49,125 nucleotides of DNA from an uncultured Draconibacterium sp. (GCA_947492175.1 CANLMQ010000041.1:1-49125); one strand, 5' to 3'; counted from the stretch's first letter, positions 24,747 through 33,712 are shown. Numbers and translations: made by a program. Notes: a model not told the origin generated them from the sequence alone.

Positions 24747-25880
24747 TTATTTTTTACTTAACTCAATAGCTGCTTTTGCTGCATCACTCATGGTTTCCAC
24801 AACCGGCAATCCCGTTTTTTTGATTATCTCCAAACCTTCTTTTGCATTGGTTCCTGATAAACGGATAACAATTGGAACATCTGTTTTAATAATATCCAAT
24901 GCCGTAACCAACCCTCGCGCAACATCGTCGCAACGGGTAATTCCGCCAAAAATGTTAATCATCACCGACTTCACATTTTTATCGCCCAGCAAAATATTCA
25001 TTGCATCAACCACTTTCTGAGGGTTCGATGAGCCACCAATATCAAGGAAATTAGCAGGATCGCCACCATACAATTTAATCATATCCATGGTAGCCATTGC
25101 TAACCCGGCACCATTTACCATACAACCAATATTTCCATCCAGTTTAATGTACGAGAGTCCTTTTGCATTGGCTTCAATTTCTTTTTGCTCGTTTTCGTCG
25201 GCCTCTCGCATAGCAATAATTTCTTTCTGACGGAACAGAGCATTGTCGTCGAAATTCATTTTACCATCAATTGCCAACACCTGCTTATCGGGTGTTAACA
25301 CCAACGGATTTATTTCTGCCAGCGACGAATCAGTTTCGATATACAACTGGTAAAGTTTAACCAGAATCGCAGCTGCCTGGCGAATTTGTTTTGGATCGTT
25401 AAACAACTGCAGAGCAATTTTACGTGCCTGCCAATCCATTAATCCCATGCCCGGATCAATGGTCATTTTTATAATTTTTTCGGGCGATACTTTTGCTACC
25501 TCTTCAATTTCAACACCGCCTTCGGCACTTGCCATAAGCGTTACCGATTTTGTGTTTCGATCGTTGATCAAACCAACATAAAATTCCTTTTCAATGTCAA
25601 CAGCATCGGCAACCAGTACTTTTTCAACAGTGATGCCTTTAATGTCCATTCCAAGAATCTGTTTGGCTTTTTCAATGGTTTCAGCTTTGGTGGTTGCCAA
25701 TTTTACACCTCCGGCTTTCCCGCGTCCACCGACATGAACCTGCGCTTTTACTACACGAAGCTTGTCTTCATCTGAAACTTTCTTTTTAACTTCATCAACC
25801 GAATGGCAAATTACACCTGTCGGTACAGGAATCCCGTACTTCCTGAATAAATCTCGGGCTTGATATTCGTGAATCTTCAT
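24747..25880 (-). CDS. sucC: Succinate-CoA ligase (ADP-forming) beta subunit
   Basis: The beta subunit with an ATP-grasp domain. It opens MKIHEYQARDLFRKYGIPVP. KAQVHVGGRGKAGGVKLA (about 45-62) is the ATP-grasp loop. GCMVNGAGLAMATMDMIKLYGG (split about 254-275) and INIFGGITRCD (about 309-319) are the family's signatures. 377 residues, typical of ADP-forming enzymes. First gene of a two-gene sucCD operon. Confidence 0.98.
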   Translation of the reverse strand: MKIHEYQARDLFRKYGIPVPTGVICHSVDEVKKKVSDEDKLRVVKAQVHVGGRGKAGGVKLATTKAETIEKAKQILGMDIKGITVEKVLVADAVDIEKEFYVGLINDRNTKSVTLMASAEGGVEIEEVAKVSPEKIIKMTIDPGMGLMDWQARKIALQLFNDPKQIRQAAAILVKLYQLYIETDSSLAEINPLVLTPDKQVLAIDGKMNFDDNALFRQKEIIAMREADENEQKEIEANAKGLSYIKLDGNIGCMVNGAGLAMATMDMIKLYGGDPANFLDIGGSSNPQKVVDAMNILLGDKNVKSVMINIFGGITRCDDVARGLVTALDIIKTDVPIVIRLSGTNAKEGLEIIKKTGLPVVETMSDAAKAAIELSKK

Positions 25881-26141
25881 TTCATTAAAATTGTTTGTTT
25901 TTTAATGCATTCGATTAAATGCACCTCTCAACCCAACAGGTTGGTCTGCCAGATTTAAAGGCTCATTATTTATCGGTTTTAAAATTATCGTTAAATGTAA
26001 CGAATATTTAACTCCACAAACCATCAAATTGTTCATTATTTTTTATGACATATAACACATTTACAATGTAACCCAAATCACATATTTGTAAAATAATTTT
26101 AAAAGGGCTTAAACAGTACTGTCAGCTTCAAGAATTTCCTT

Positions 26142-26149
26142 TAGATTTG
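26142..26149 (+). promoter_or_regulatory. -7 promoter box of the SIS-domain gene
   Basis: TAGATTTG matches TAnnTTTG, 22 bp before the start codon at 26172. No certain -33 box. Confidence 0.5.
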
Positions 26150-26171
26150 CAATTTTAAAAGACAAACATTC

Positions 26172-26783
26172 ATGAAGGAAGCAATTAGAAAAGTTATTGA
26201 GCAGGAAGCTCGGGCAATTGAGAACATTCCTGTTGACGATGGTTTTATTAATGCAATTGAATTAATCCATAATCAAGTTCATAAAAAAAAGGGCAAACTG
26301 GTAACCAGCGGAATGGGAAAAGCCGGGCAAATTGCAGCCAACATTGCTACCACTTTTAGCTCTACCGGAACTCCCTCGGTTTTTCTACACCCCAGCGAAT
26401 CGCAACACGGCGATTTGGGCATAGTACAGGAAAACGATGCCTTATTTGTTATATCGAACTCAGGCAAAACACGCGAAATTATTGAATTGATTGAGCTGGC
26501 CGAAAACCTTCATCCGGGCTTGCCTTTAATTGTTATATCCAGCAATCCCGATGGTATTCTTGCAAAAAATGCTGATGCATTTATTTACACAGGCAATCCC
26601 AAAGAAGTTTGTCCTCTTGGTCTATCTCCAACAACATCAACTACTGTAATGACCGTAATTGGCGACGCACTGGTTGTTTCGATGATGAATAAAATAGGCT
26701 TTACAAACGAAGAATATGCCAAACGCCATCACGGTGGCTACCTGGGCGACAAATCGCGCTCTCAGGCAAAAGAAGAAAAGTAA
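26172..26783 (+). CDS. SIS-domain sugar isomerase (KdsD/KpsF-like, no CBS domains)
   Basis: A 203-residue SIS protein. SGMGKAGQIAAN (about 46-57), HPSESQHGDLG (about 73-83), ISNSGKT (about 94-100) and CPLGLSPTTSTT (about 146-157) match arabinose-5-phosphate isomerase. The family's conserved RHHGGYLG (about 185-192) is at the end. KdsD enzymes usually carry two CBS domains; these are absent, as in several Bacteroidota homologues. It probably interconverts ribulose-5-P and arabinose-5-P for Kdo, but a different phospho-sugar is possible. An isochorismatase-fold gene follows after 66 bp. Confidence 0.88.
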   Translation: MKEAIRKVIEQEARAIENIPVDDGFINAIELIHNQVHKKKGKLVTSGMGKAGQIAANIATTFSSTGTPSVFLHPSESQHGDLGIVQENDALFVISNSGKTREIIELIELAENLHPGLPLIVISSNPDGILAKNADAFIYTGNPKEVCPLGLSPTTSTTVMTVIGDALVVSMMNKIGFTNEEYAKRHHGGYLGDKSRSQAKEEK

Positions 26784-26849
26784 ATAGTAACGATAGTAAG
26801 ATTGATAGAAAAAATTCAATTAAACAAGTAAAATTACCGCAACAGAAAT

Positions 26850-27392
26850 ATGAGAATTACAAAAGAAAATACAGTAGGATTAGTTATTGACATACAGGAA
26901 CGTTTATTTCCTGTTATGAACGAAAAAGAAGCCTTACTAAAAAATTGTCAGACTTTAATTGAAGGTCTGGTTACACTAAACATTCCAACAGTTGTTTCGC
27001 AACAGTACACAAAAGGTCTGGGCGAAACTTTGCCCGAAATTAAATCGTTAATACCTGATTTTGAATACATAGAAAAGAAAGAGTTCAGCTGTTGGGACAC
27101 TCCTGAAATTGCATCGAAATTAAACGACCTGCAGGCAAAAAATATTATTATATGCGGAATTGAGTCACATGTATGCGTTTTACAAACTGCAGTTGATTTA
27201 AAAGAAGCAGGACTGAATCCAATTGTTGTAATGGATTGTGTTTCGTCTCGCAGTCAGTCAAATTATGAATTGACAAAAGAACGTTTTCGCCACGAAGGTA
27301 TTCTTACTACCTCATACGAATCGATTCTGTTTGAACTAACACGCTCTGCCGGAGCACCCGAATTTAGGGAAATATCAAAATTAGTGAAGTAA
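26850..27392 (+). CDS. Isochorismatase-fold cysteine hydrolase
   Basis: A 180-residue member of the cysteine-hydrolase superfamily (isochorismatase, nicotinamidase, ureidohydrolases). The catalytic triad is visible: Asp14 (LVIDIQERLF), Lys77 (EKKEFSC) and Cys109 (GIESHVCVLQTA). The cis-peptide-forming GIESHVC loop is present. It resembles the YcaC-like hydrolase group. Substrate unknown. Probably co-transcribed with the SIS gene upstream; a strong terminator follows. Confidence 0.92.
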   Translation: MRITKENTVGLVIDIQERLFPVMNEKEALLKNCQTLIEGLVTLNIPTVVSQQYTKGLGETLPEIKSLIPDFEYIEKKEFSCWDTPEIASKLNDLQAKNIIICGIESHVCVLQTAVDLKEAGLNPIVVMDCVSSRSQSNYELTKERFRHEGILTTSYESILFELTRSAGAPEFREISKLVK

Positions 27393-27420
27393 AGCAACAT
27401 CTGACAACAAAGAGAAAGAA

Positions 27421-27468
27421 AAAAGATGTCATCGGAAGAAACTACTTTAAATACCGATGACATCTTTT
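27421..27468 (+). terminator. Terminator after the isochorismatase-fold gene
   Basis: AAAAGATGTCATCGG and CCGATGACATCTTTT form a perfect 15-bp stem with an 18-nt loop, followed by more T. Confidence 0.92.
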
Positions 27469-27600
27469 TTTTCTGCTGTTCAATCACAAATAGTACAACA
27501 ATGTTTGTTCTTTGTTAATAAAAGATTCAACACCACAAATAATATTAGCGAATGAAAAAACTACTTTCGTTAATCCTATAAATCAAAAAAAACAACAAAA

Positions 27601-29010
27601 ATGAGCGGATTCTTTGGAAGCATCTCCAAACATGACTGTGTTTCACATGTATTTTATGGCACCGATTATCACTCACACCTGGGCACAAAAAGAGCCGGGC
27701 TGGCTTTTTTTAACCAGGACAAAGGTTTTCAACGCGCCATACACAGCCTGGAAGATGGCTATTTCAGAACCAAATTCGAAGGTGATATTGCCGGATTTGA
27801 GGGCAATGCCGGAATCGGAATTATTAGCGACACAGAAGCGCAGCCAATTGTTGCAAATTCTCATCTCGGGAAATTTGCTATTTGCACAGTAAGCAAAATA
27901 AGCAATGCCAACGAGCTTGAACAAGATTTTTTAAACAACCACCGCACTTTTTCAGAAACGAGCCAGGGAAGCGTAAACCCAACAGAGCTAGTCGCGATGT
28001 TGATCGCCGAGGGCAAGGATTTTGTTTCGGGCATTGAAAATGTTTACGACAAAATTAAAGGCTCCTGTTCAATACTGATTCTTACCGAGAATGAAATTAT
28101 TGCTGCCCGCGACAAACTGGGAAGAACACCAATTATTATCGGCAAAAACGGAGATGGTTTTGCAGCAGCATCAGAAAGCTGTTCCTTTAACAACCTCGAT
28201 TATGAGATTGAGAAATATCTGGGCGCCGGAGAAATTGTACGAATTACCGCCGACGGCATTGCACAGCTTCGCAAACCAAACGAAAAAATGCAGGTCTGCT
28301 CTTTCCTTTGGGTTTATTATGGCTACCCGCCATCGTATTACGAAGGTATTAATGTAGAAGAATCGCGTTATCAAAGCGGAGCTGCCCTGGCCAAACACGA
28401 TTCCGGTTTGGAAGCAGATTTTGTTGCCGGTATTCCCGATTCAGGAGTAGGACATGCCATCGGTTACAGCAACGAACGCAAAATTCCTTACACACGCCCA
28501 TATGCCAAATACACACCAACCTGGCCACGCAGTTTTATGCCACAAAATCAAAAAATGCGCGACCTGGTTGCTAAAATGAAATTAATACCGAATCCGGCTC
28601 TTATTAAAGATAAACGGGGAGTTTTTCTGGATGATTCAATAGTCAGGGGAACTCAACTTAAAGACAATACGCGCGACTTGCATGCCGAAGGAATCAAAGA
28701 AGTACACATGAGAATTGCTTGCCCACCGCTAACTTATCCGTGTGAATTTTTAAATTTTTCAAGTTCACGCAAAACTTTGGAACTGGCCACCCGAAAAGCA
28801 ATCAGCCAACTTGAAGGAACCGAAGATGTTGATCTGAAAAAATATTCAGATCCGGAATCGGAAGAATACAAAGCAATGGTGGAAAAAATTCGCCAAAACC
28901 TTGGATTAACATCACTGAAGTTTCAAAAACTAAACGATTTGGTTGAAGCAATTGGCCTTCCAAAAGAAAAGCTTTGCACACACTGCTGGGACGGATCGAG
29001 CTATTCTTAA
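27601..29010 (+). CDS. Amidophosphoribosyltransferase paralogue with Ser in place of the catalytic Cys
   Basis: A PurF-like protein (469 residues). PurF makes phosphoribosylamine from PRPP and glutamine, its N-terminal Cys acting as glutaminase nucleophile. Here the opening is MSGFFGSIS, so Ser stands at that place. The rest of the Ntn domain is conserved (HLGTKRAGLAFF, 26-37). The PRPP motif is intact: VFLDDSIVRGTQ (341-352). Four cysteines match the Fe-S ligands of Bacillus-type PurF: Cys233, Cys381, Cys459 and Cys462. I recall such MSG paralogues in other Bacteroidota beside a normal PurF. It may use ammonia, accept another amine or have a regulatory role. It is a single-gene unit with its own terminator. 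Confidence 0.85.
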   Translation: MSGFFGSISKHDCVSHVFYGTDYHSHLGTKRAGLAFFNQDKGFQRAIHSLEDGYFRTKFEGDIAGFEGNAGIGIISDTEAQPIVANSHLGKFAICTVSKISNANELEQDFLNNHRTFSETSQGSVNPTELVAMLIAEGKDFVSGIENVYDKIKGSCSILILTENEIIAARDKLGRTPIIIGKNGDGFAAASESCSFNNLDYEIEKYLGAGEIVRITADGIAQLRKPNEKMQVCSFLWVYYGYPPSYYEGINVEESRYQSGAALAKHDSGLEADFVAGIPDSGVGHAIGYSNERKIPYTRPYAKYTPTWPRSFMPQNQKMRDLVAKMKLIPNPALIKDKRGVFLDDSIVRGTQLKDNTRDLHAEGIKEVHMRIACPPLTYPCEFLNFSSSRKTLELATRKAISQLEGTEDVDLKKYSDPESEEYKAMVEKIRQNLGLTSLKFQKLNDLVEAIGLPKEKLCTHCWDGSSYS

Positions 29011-29035
29011 TCTGTCCGACAGCTCAGCATATTAA

Positions 29036-29080
29036 AAAGGATGCTTCCCGGCAGATTGGCTGGCCCGGGAAGCATCCTTT
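29036..29080 (+). terminator. Terminator after the PurF-like gene
   Basis: AAAGGATGCTTCCCGG pairs with CCGGGAAGCATCCTTT (16 bp) around a 13-nt loop. Confidence 0.92.
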
Positions 29081-29163
29081 AATTTTCACACAGAAAACGA
29101 AATACACCACCCAATACTTATCACACAAAAACACTACTTTTACTTCTTCAAAAACAAAAAACT

Positions 29164-29925
29164 ATGCTTGAAATTTGCGCCATAGCTTCGGGAAGCAACG
29201 GAAACAGCTATTACATTGGGAACAACACCGATGCCATTTTAATTGATGCCGGATTGTCGGGGAAACAAATTATCAATCGCATGACAGAAACAGGTCTGGA
29301 GCCCGCAAAAATAAAAGCAGTTTTTATTACCCACGAACACGGCGACCACATGCGCGGAGCACGCGGGATAAGCAAGAAATTACAGGTACCTATTTACTTA
29401 ACAGCAAAAACATACAACGGCGCCTATAAAAACATGCGTCCCGATCACCCTAAATATTTTACTCCTGAAGAGGAAATAAAAGTTGGTGATTTTACTGTTT
29501 TCCCGGTATTAAAGAACCACGATGCAGCCGAACCCTGCTCTTTCCGCATACAGTACAAAGACAAAAACATTGGTGTTTTTACCGATATTGGAGAATCCTG
29601 CCAGAATGTAAAATCACACATTCGAAAATGCGACGGACTTTTCCTGGAATCAAACTACGATGAAAAAATGTTATGGGAAGGCGGTTATCCGTATTTCCTG
29701 AAAAAGCGCGTTGCTTCAGAACTTGGACATTTATCAAACGACCAGGCTTTCGAATTACTCGAAAAACATACTAACGGGAATTTGCAATGTGTGTTTTTGA
29801 GCCACATCTCAAAAGACAACAATACTCCTGAAAAAGCAGCCGAAAGAATGAAACCTCTTTCTTCAAGATTTGAAATAAAGATTGCTTCGAGATACCAGGC
29901 AAGCGAAGTCTACAAACTTATTTAA
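29164..29925 (+). CDS. MBL-fold metallo-hydrolase (YycJ/WalJ-like)
   Basis: A 253-residue metallo-beta-lactamase-fold protein. The metal site is THEHGDH (56-62: His57, His59, Asp61, His62), with a further His113 in KNHDAAEP and a C-terminal HIS near residue 219. SGSNGNSYYI (9-18) is the YycJ-group opening. YycJ-like proteins are exonucleases linked to mismatch repair or cell-wall homeostasis in Firmicutes; here only the family can be named. It stands alone between two terminators. Confidence 0.92.
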   Translation: MLEICAIASGSNGNSYYIGNNTDAILIDAGLSGKQIINRMTETGLEPAKIKAVFITHEHGDHMRGARGISKKLQVPIYLTAKTYNGAYKNMRPDHPKYFTPEEEIKVGDFTVFPVLKNHDAAEPCSFRIQYKDKNIGVFTDIGESCQNVKSHIRKCDGLFLESNYDEKMLWEGGYPYFLKKRVASELGHLSNDQAFELLEKHTNGNLQCVFLSHISKDNNTPEKAAERMKPLSSRFEIKIASRYQASEVYKLI

Positions 29926-29957
29926 GCTCCATTTTTTTCAAATTACAACCAATAAAA

Positions 29958-29997
29958 AACTCCAACACCCAAAATTAAAAATGTGAGCATTGGAGTT
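29958..29997. terminator. Hairpin between the MBL-fold and aspartokinase genes
   Basis: AACTCCAA pairs with TTGGAGTT; the neighbouring CA.../GTG bases extend it. A-rich on one side. Probably serves both convergent genes. Confidence 0.65.
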
Positions 29998-30017
29998 ATT
30001 GGCTATATCTAATTGCT

Positions 30018-31334
30018 TTAGTTATTCAGTAAATTATCGCTCAATGCCTGCAAGGTCATTTTCTTATTTGCGGTTGGAACCAACACCGAAATATTGTACC
30101 TACTTCCTCCGTAAGAAATCATCCGAATCGGAATACCATCCAAAGCGTTAAAAACTTTAGACGCAAATCCTTTTTCCTCCTCAATTATATCTCCAACAAT
30201 ACATACAATCGACATATTTTCATCAAGTTCAACAGTACCAAATTTATCCAGCTCTTCCTTTATGGCAACCAGGTTCTGTGTATTGTCAATGGTTATAGAA
30301 ACTGCAACTTCCGAAGTTGATATCATATCAATCGGAGTTTTATACTTTTCGAAGATCTCAAAAACGTTTTTAAGGAAACCATAGGCCATCAGCATCCTTC
30401 CTGAACGGATCTTTACAGCTGTAATTCCATCTTTGGCAGCAACAGCTTTTATCCCTTTTCCATCCGATTCCAAAGTAATCAATGTACCTCCGTCAGTTGG
30501 ATTCATTGTGTTCTTTAATCGAACAGGGATATTGGCAACACGTGCCGGAAGTACAGTTTGCGGATGTAATATTTTGGCGCCAAAATAGGCCAACTCTGCC
30601 GCTTCATTAAACGACAACTGTTCTATTTTTTTTGTATTCTCAACAAAACGCGGATCATTATTATGAAAACCATCAATATCTGTCCATATCTGAATTTCAT
30701 CTGCATCAATAGCAGCCCCAATCAACGAGGCAGTATAATCGCTGCCACCACGCTGCAAATTATTCACATCGCCATTGGCATCTTTACAAATAAAGCCTTG
30801 AGTTATATAATAATCTGCTTCTCCAACCTGCGCTAATACCGGCTTAATATTCTCGCGAATAAAAGGCAGATCAGCAGCTTTATCCTCATCAATTTTCATA
30901 AAATCGAGAGCAGGCAAAAGCTTTGTATCATGGCCATTCTCATTCATCAAAAGAGTAACCAAATTGGTAGAAATTATTTCACCTTGCGCTAAAATTGTAT
31001 TTTCACCAACTTCGTTAAAAACACCTGAAGTGAATGACTTTATAGTCGTAAAAGATCCATCAACAATTTTCAATCCTTTCTTCTTGTTTTCTTCAGAAGC
31101 AAAAAGCTCACCAACAACCTGTTTATATTTATCTTCCAGCTTTCCTATAAAAAGACGTGCTGAATCTTTGTTCTTTTTGTGTAAATAATTGGAAATTTCT
31201 ACCAACGAATTGGTTGTTCCCGACATTGCCGACAATACAATTATTTTCTGCTCACCATCGGCAACCAAATCCATCACAGCTCTCATATTCTCAGGCGAGC
31301 CAACCGATGTTCCTCCAAATTTTAAAACTTTCAT
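30018..31334 (-). CDS. lysC: Aspartate kinase
   Basis: Phosphorylates aspartate, the first step to lysine, threonine, methionine and diaminopimelate. It opens MKVLKFGGTSVGSPENM, with KFGGTS (5-10) binding substrate. C-terminal tandem ACT domains (about 290-438), starting ITAVKIRSG, suggest allosteric feedback by an end-product amino acid. 438 residues, monofunctional: no homoserine dehydrogenase part. The frame remains open upstream to a GTG at 31424, which would add 30 residues, but ATG 31334 gives the normal start. The upstream part is a leader shared with the nucleoside-transporter gene. Confidence 0.97.
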   Translation of the reverse strand: MKVLKFGGTSVGSPENMRAVMDLVADGEQKIIVLSAMSGTTNSLVEISNYLHKKNKDSARLFIGKLEDKYKQVVGELFASEENKKKGLKIVDGSFTTIKSFTSGVFNEVGENTILAQGEIISTNLVTLLMNENGHDTKLLPALDFMKIDEDKAADLPFIRENIKPVLAQVGEADYYITQGFICKDANGDVNNLQRGGSDYTASLIGAAIDADEIQIWTDIDGFHNNDPRFVENTKKIEQLSFNEAAELAYFGAKILHPQTVLPARVANIPVRLKNTMNPTDGGTLITLESDGKGIKAVAAKDGITAVKIRSGRMLMAYGFLKNVFEIFEKYKTPIDMISTSEVAVSITIDNTQNLVAIKEELDKFGTVELDENMSIVCIVGDIIEEEKGFASKVFNALDGIPIRMISYGGSRYNISVLVPTANKKMTLQALSDNLLNN

Positions 31335-31437
31335 TCGTTTATATTTTATAATTTTTAGCGGTTCTTCATCTGACAGATGGAACTCACATGCAGAACAACT
31401 ACACTCTCTCGTGAAACTTTTCACATGCTTGTTTCAT
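31335..31437 (-). promoter_or_regulatory. Leader with 12-codon upstream ORF, copy 2 (aspartokinase)
   Basis: A short ORF at 31437-31399 reads MKQACEKFHERV and stop. It is followed by GAGTGT and GCATGTGAGTTC blocks as before the nucleoside transporter (5899-5989). Here GTGAAA-AG-TTTCAC forms a perfect hairpin (31411-31424). CATATTTG at 31467-31474 (minus strand) is close to a -7 box and would place transcription start about 25 nt before the short ORF. Amino-acid attenuation is possible for a biosynthetic gene, but the peptide is not rich in Lys, Thr or Met. Confidence 0.5.
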
Positions 31438-31474
31438 CTTATTATAATTCAAAATTTTATCGACTGCAAATATG

Positions 31475-31781
31475 ACTAATTTTTAATAAAAAATGCCAGA
31501 CCCTGACAATTTTGCATAACTATTCACACTTAATGCATATTTATTAACAAACAACAACTACCACAATACATCTACCAGAAGAACTTTACCCAAAACATTT
31601 TTTGAAATAGTTTCACGAAATATTCTGTTCCAATATTGCCAGAAAAGAACCATACCACACTTCACTGACCTAAACTAAAAAGAAGAACTATCCTACACTA
31701 ATAAATACTTCGGAAGAAACAAACGACACAGCAAAATACAAACGGAGTAAAAAAGCAAAAAGCTTTTAGAATTGGTGGCCT
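31475..31781. other. Intergenic region with no recognised feature
   Basis: About 300 bp of AT-rich sequence upstream of lysC and downstream of the hydrolase gene (same strand). Apart from a short AAAAGCTTTT palindrome near 31758-31768 (a possible hydrolase terminator), I see nothing in it. Confidence 0.4.
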
Positions 31782-32672
31782 CTAATTTTTCAGTTTTTCC
31801 AAAAAGAAATCGACCAAATCTTTTCCCGACTCATCAACAATACCAATTTCAGGCGCGTAAACAATGGCTTCTGCTCCCACCTTTTCGGCCTGCTCTTTTA
31901 ATGCTTTTGCATGAAGCGGATGATGTTGCAACTCATCATCGTTTGTTGGAATTCCACCTTCTCTCCTGTTATACACAAAAAACGGAGCAGCCGACTCCGT
32001 CATTTTCCCCTTAAAATCAAGATCCTCGCGAACTGCTGTCTGCTCATACAAATCTACTCCCTTTGCTGATTTAATTCCAAATGCACGTGCAATCAACTGT
32101 TTCTCCTCTGTCGATTCATTTAAGGGTAAATTCAAGATCTCTCCCCATTGTAAAATATCGTAAGTAGACTGTGTTGCAAAGGCGCCCGCGCAGGCAATCT
32201 GCGTTGATTCGCGCAGAACCGGATCTTTGCTTGTCTCATCTGCCATTTCTCCAGAAAAGGCCAGCCACAACGAAGTTCCTGCACCCGCAGACCCCCCCGA
32301 AGTAGCAATCCTGTTTTTATCAATATTATATTTTTCAGCATTGTGACGTATGTACTGAATACAACGCTTCGAATCATTCATACTCGCCAAAATACCGTAT
32401 GGGGCCTCATTCATAAACCGATAGTTTATAGAAGCTACTGAGACCCCGGCTTCCAGAAACCGAACCCAGTCCTCCGAGTCATAATACCTCGATTTGTCGC
32501 CTCCAATAAAACCACCTCCATGTATATAAATTACAAGCGGTGTAGGTTCTTTCGAATCAGCCAGCCATATATCAAAGGTATTTCTTTCGTGAGATCCGTA
32601 CTTTTCGTCGATAAAAGTTGCTTTAACTCCTGCAATATTTATTGCCTCCGGAACTTGCTGTGTTTCAATCAT
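31782..32672 (-). CDS. Alpha/beta hydrolase (hormone-sensitive-lipase-like)
   Basis: A 296-residue cytoplasmic hydrolase. The oxyanion-hole motif is HGGG (51-54) and the nucleophile elbow GGSAG (126-130, Ser128), both as in the HSL/BD-FAE esterase group. The C-terminal part where a catalytic His is expected (usually in a GHGF-type context) reads APEIGIVDESG, with no His after it. The nearest histidines are in LQHHPLHAK, about 30 residues earlier. The triad may be incomplete or unusual. No signal peptide. Substrate unknown; it lies upstream of lysC on the same strand but with a long gap. Confidence 0.8.
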   Translation of the reverse strand: MIETQQVPEAINIAGVKATFIDEKYGSHERNTFDIWLADSKEPTPLVIYIHGGGFIGGDKSRYYDSEDWVRFLEAGVSVASINYRFMNEAPYGILASMNDSKRCIQYIRHNAEKYNIDKNRIATSGGSAGAGTSLWLAFSGEMADETSKDPVLRESTQIACAGAFATQSTYDILQWGEILNLPLNESTEEKQLIARAFGIKSAKGVDLYEQTAVREDLDFKGKMTESAAPFFVYNRREGGIPTNDDELQHHPLHAKALKEQAEKVGAEAIVYAPEIGIVDESGKDLVDFFLEKLKN

Positions 32673-32820
32673 ATCAATTATTTCGGGGCAACAAAATTAG
32701 AAATAATGCACGCACTTACAAATAGTTACTGAACAATATCAGCGAACAACCATACTATTTGTTACTCCGCATAAGTTCCTCAAATCAGCTTCAAGAGACT
32801 TTAAATTCCAGTTCAGACAA

Positions 32821-33528
32821 TTAAAAAGTCCCAAAAATGGCATGTTTATCGGAATTAAAATAGATAGTTGAATAAATATTAAAGTCCGGTTTATTGGTAT
32901 GAAGTTTACGTTCGATGTAAAGTACCGGCTGACCAGGTTTTAGATGCAACAATTGCCTCAAACGAACTGTCGGTTTTAAAGCTTTTAACTGCTGCTCGCC
33001 ACCCATAATTTCAATTTGATAATGTTTCCGGAGTATTTCAAACAGCGATTTATTTTCAAACGATCGTTGTGTTATGCGCGGTAAATAAATATTGGGCAAG
33101 TGGTTTATATCGTAAAAAACAGGTTCTTCATCCACATAACGTAAACGCTCCATATAAATACAACCCGATTCCTGCTCCAGCTCCGATAATTCGAATGGAA
33201 AATTATCCGGCCAGGTTTTTATAACAGGCTTCTGCAGAATATCTGTTTTTAAATAACGCACACCAACTGCCGATGCAGTTCCGGCAATGGACAAAATACC
33301 AATGTTCTGCGACGGTTTTCGCACAATACTTCCTTTTCCTTGCTTTTTTGTTATCAGTCCATCTTTTACGAGCGTTTCCAGCGCATGCCGAACAGTAGGT
33401 CGTGTCATATTATGAACGGTACAAAGCTCATTCTCTGATGGTAACAAATCTCCCTCGACATAAACACCTTTAATTATGTGTTTTCGGAGAATCTCGTATA
33501 ATTTTCGGTATTGCGGTATATTATCCAT
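32821..33528 (-). CDS. GntR/HutC-family transcriptional regulator
   Basis: A 235-residue repressor-type protein: an N-terminal winged helix (1-70, with LLPSENELCTVHNMTRPTVR around 28-47) and a C-terminal UTRA ligand-binding domain (about 90-235). UTRA regulators sense small metabolites such as sugars, amino acids or their derivatives. It is divergent from the E2-E1 operon. A perfect 18-bp operator-like dyad lies 40 bp upstream of its start (33569-33586) and a similar one at 33671-33685 just before the E2 gene. It probably controls both itself and that operon. Confidence 0.92.
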   Translation of the reverse strand: MDNIPQYRKLYEILRKHIIKGVYVEGDLLPSENELCTVHNMTRPTVRHALETLVKDGLITKKQGKGSIVRKPSQNIGILSIAGTASAVGVRYLKTDILQKPVIKTWPDNFPFELSELEQESGCIYMERLRYVDEEPVFYDINHLPNIYLPRITQRSFENKSLFEILRKHYQIEIMGGEQQLKALKPTVRLRQLLHLKPGQPVLYIERKLHTNKPDFNIYSTIYFNSDKHAIFGTF

Positions 33529-33568
33529 TCGGGCGCAAAGTTAAGAAACTTTTAAAACTTCCAAAAAC

Positions 33569-33586
33569 AACTTGTATTTACAAGTT
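33569..33586. promoter_or_regulatory. Candidate GntR operator 1
   Basis: AACTTGTA-TT-TACAAGTT, a perfect 8-bp dyad with a 2-bp centre. The size and TTGTAnnnACAA form fit GntR/HutC operators. It lies between the divergent regulator and E2 genes. Confidence 0.65.
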
Positions 33587-33670
33587 AAAAAATATAGTTT
33601 TACAACGCAAATTACATTAAACATTCAAAATGTTGATTTTTAGTGTTTTAACATTTTAGAATTATTTTAT

Positions 33671-33685
33671 TTGTAACAACAAGTT
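33671..33685. promoter_or_regulatory. Candidate GntR operator 2
   Basis: TTGTA-ACA-ACAAGTT, identical to operator 1 except for the three central bases. It ends 27 bp before the E2 start codon, where a bound repressor would block transcription. Confidence 0.55.
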
Positions 33686-33712
33686 AAACAAATTAATAAA
33701 ACTCATAAATAA

